Source: Lycocorax pyrrhopterus obiensis
Lineage: Eukaryota; Chordata; Aves; Passeriformes; Paradisaeidae
Direction of reading: 5' to 3'
Length of the DNA: 64,000 nucleotides
Assembly: GCA_014706295.1 (NCBI GenBank)
Contig: JACSVZ010000002.1
Location: 108,434,547-108,498,546, forward strand
In this document: piece by piece, positions 63,211 through 64,000 of the stretch
Layout of the letters: the number at the start of each line of letters is the position of its first letter
Numbering within the stretch: the stretch's first letter is position 1
The notes under the pieces: model-generated
What the model was told of the DNA's origin: nothing
Seen by the model: the letters and a program-made list of their open reading frames with translations, nothing else
The model's database searches: none
Position numbers and translations under genes: made by a program

Positions 63211-64000
63211 CTGAAATACACAATAAAATAGGACAAATTAGACTATTAAGTGAAACTTGTTCACGCGTTAATGAAAAGGAAGTGTGAAAGACTACACCTA
63301 AAAGTGAAGCCTGCAAACTCTGACAAGGTTTGCATGATAGGGGAAAGAAGGGGGAACAGTCCAAGGTGAAAGTATTTTAGATGCTACACAAGTAGGAGAA
63401 ACAGTAACACTTGAACCAAATCCTGTGAAACTTAATAGCATCTTAAGCCCCACATTCCCCACCACTGTAGGCTCACATGTATTCAGTCCTTGTTAAACCA
63501 ACTACTCTTTACCACTCCTTTAAACACCCACACACTTGGCAAAGAAAGAAATAAATTCTTCTAACAGTCATTGAATTTCCGGGCTAGGGATGTAAGAATT
63601 AACCAAGAAACAAAATTCATTTTTGAGTATGTAGAGGAGCTAAGGAGTACCAAAACCCTATCCTGCCTGTTTCCTACAAGTGTTGACCTGGCTTGATAGC
63701 AGTCGCCTTCCCAAGCCTGGCTAAAATAAACAGTTTGGCTGGCAAAGATCCAAGAAGATAAAACCTCAGATCCAAGTTGTGCCATTAATGCCTTATAATT
63801 TTAACCTGCCATGTTCAACGCCCTTTTACAACAGGGATTTCATTTTCCTAAGAGTAACAAATCAAGGGAAACAAAGGATGTCTGGGACATCAAAAAAAAT
63901 ATGTCAACCTAATATTGTCCATTTCTTTCCACTCCAACTATGGGTCAAACAGTGAATTACTATTTCTTCTTTTAAGCCTGTTTTATGCCATCTTAATTCT

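Larger units (their letters stand above)
61741..64000 (-). other. TRAPPC8: TRAPPC8 intron E1-E2 and partial upstream intron
   Basis: The intron between E1 and E2 carries a 36-bp tandem duplication at 62,289 and an A25 run at 62,583. The 790 bases right of E1 (63,211-64,000) contain no recognisable N-terminal exon, so the upstream exon lies outside the window. Confidence 0.7.

Noticed and set aside
63561..63785. 74-codon minus-strand frame as a possible TRAPPC8 N-terminal exon
   Set aside because: It does not resemble the N-terminal sequence of the family, and no suitable donor or phase was found to join exon E1.

Overview
This window is vertebrate nuclear DNA, almost certainly from a bird. 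The repeats support this: CR1-type LINE tails with 8-bp terminal repeats at 9.9-10.0 kb and 44.1-44.4 kb, and avian LTR-like repeats at 13.9, 40.4 and 52.4-53.4 kb. It contains small exons, large introns with GT/AG borders, one CpG island, and no bacterial-type gene organisation. Family names for repeats come from recognition of the sequence, not from a database search.

The right two thirds (about 21.6-63.2 kb) is one gene on the minus strand, TRAPPC8. It encodes trafficking protein particle complex subunit 8, the vertebrate Trs85 homologue and a subunit specific to TRAPPIII. I placed 27 coding exons by reading the minus strand, locating GT/AG borders and checking that reading phase is continuous across every junction. 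They give 3,932 coding bases, about 1,309 residues plus the stop. They start near residue 118 of the protein as I remember it from human; the 5' exons and promoter lie beyond the right edge. No frameshift or premature stop was found. The stop codon is at 22,389-22,391, followed by two possible polyadenylation signals.

The left third (1 to about 21.6 kb) is downstream of TRAPPC8. I found no protein-coding exon I can name there. Its main feature is an isolated CpG island at about 11.46-11.79 kb with about 42 CpG in 330 bp, which looks like a promoter without a recognised gene. In mammals the next gene on this side is B4GALT6, also on the minus strand. I looked for its first coding exon in and around the island and did not see it.

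The introns hold degraded transposon pieces, simple repeats, a strong G-quadruplex motif, a 46-nt pure purine tract next to a splice acceptor, a 16-G run, a 25-A run and several short tandem duplications. I found no CRISPR array, tRNA, rRNA, toxin gene or intact retroviral gene. The window looks like an ordinary conserved housekeeping locus. The points most worth a second look are the orphan island, the alternative 3' ends and the repeat-filled intron at 52.1-53.6 kb.
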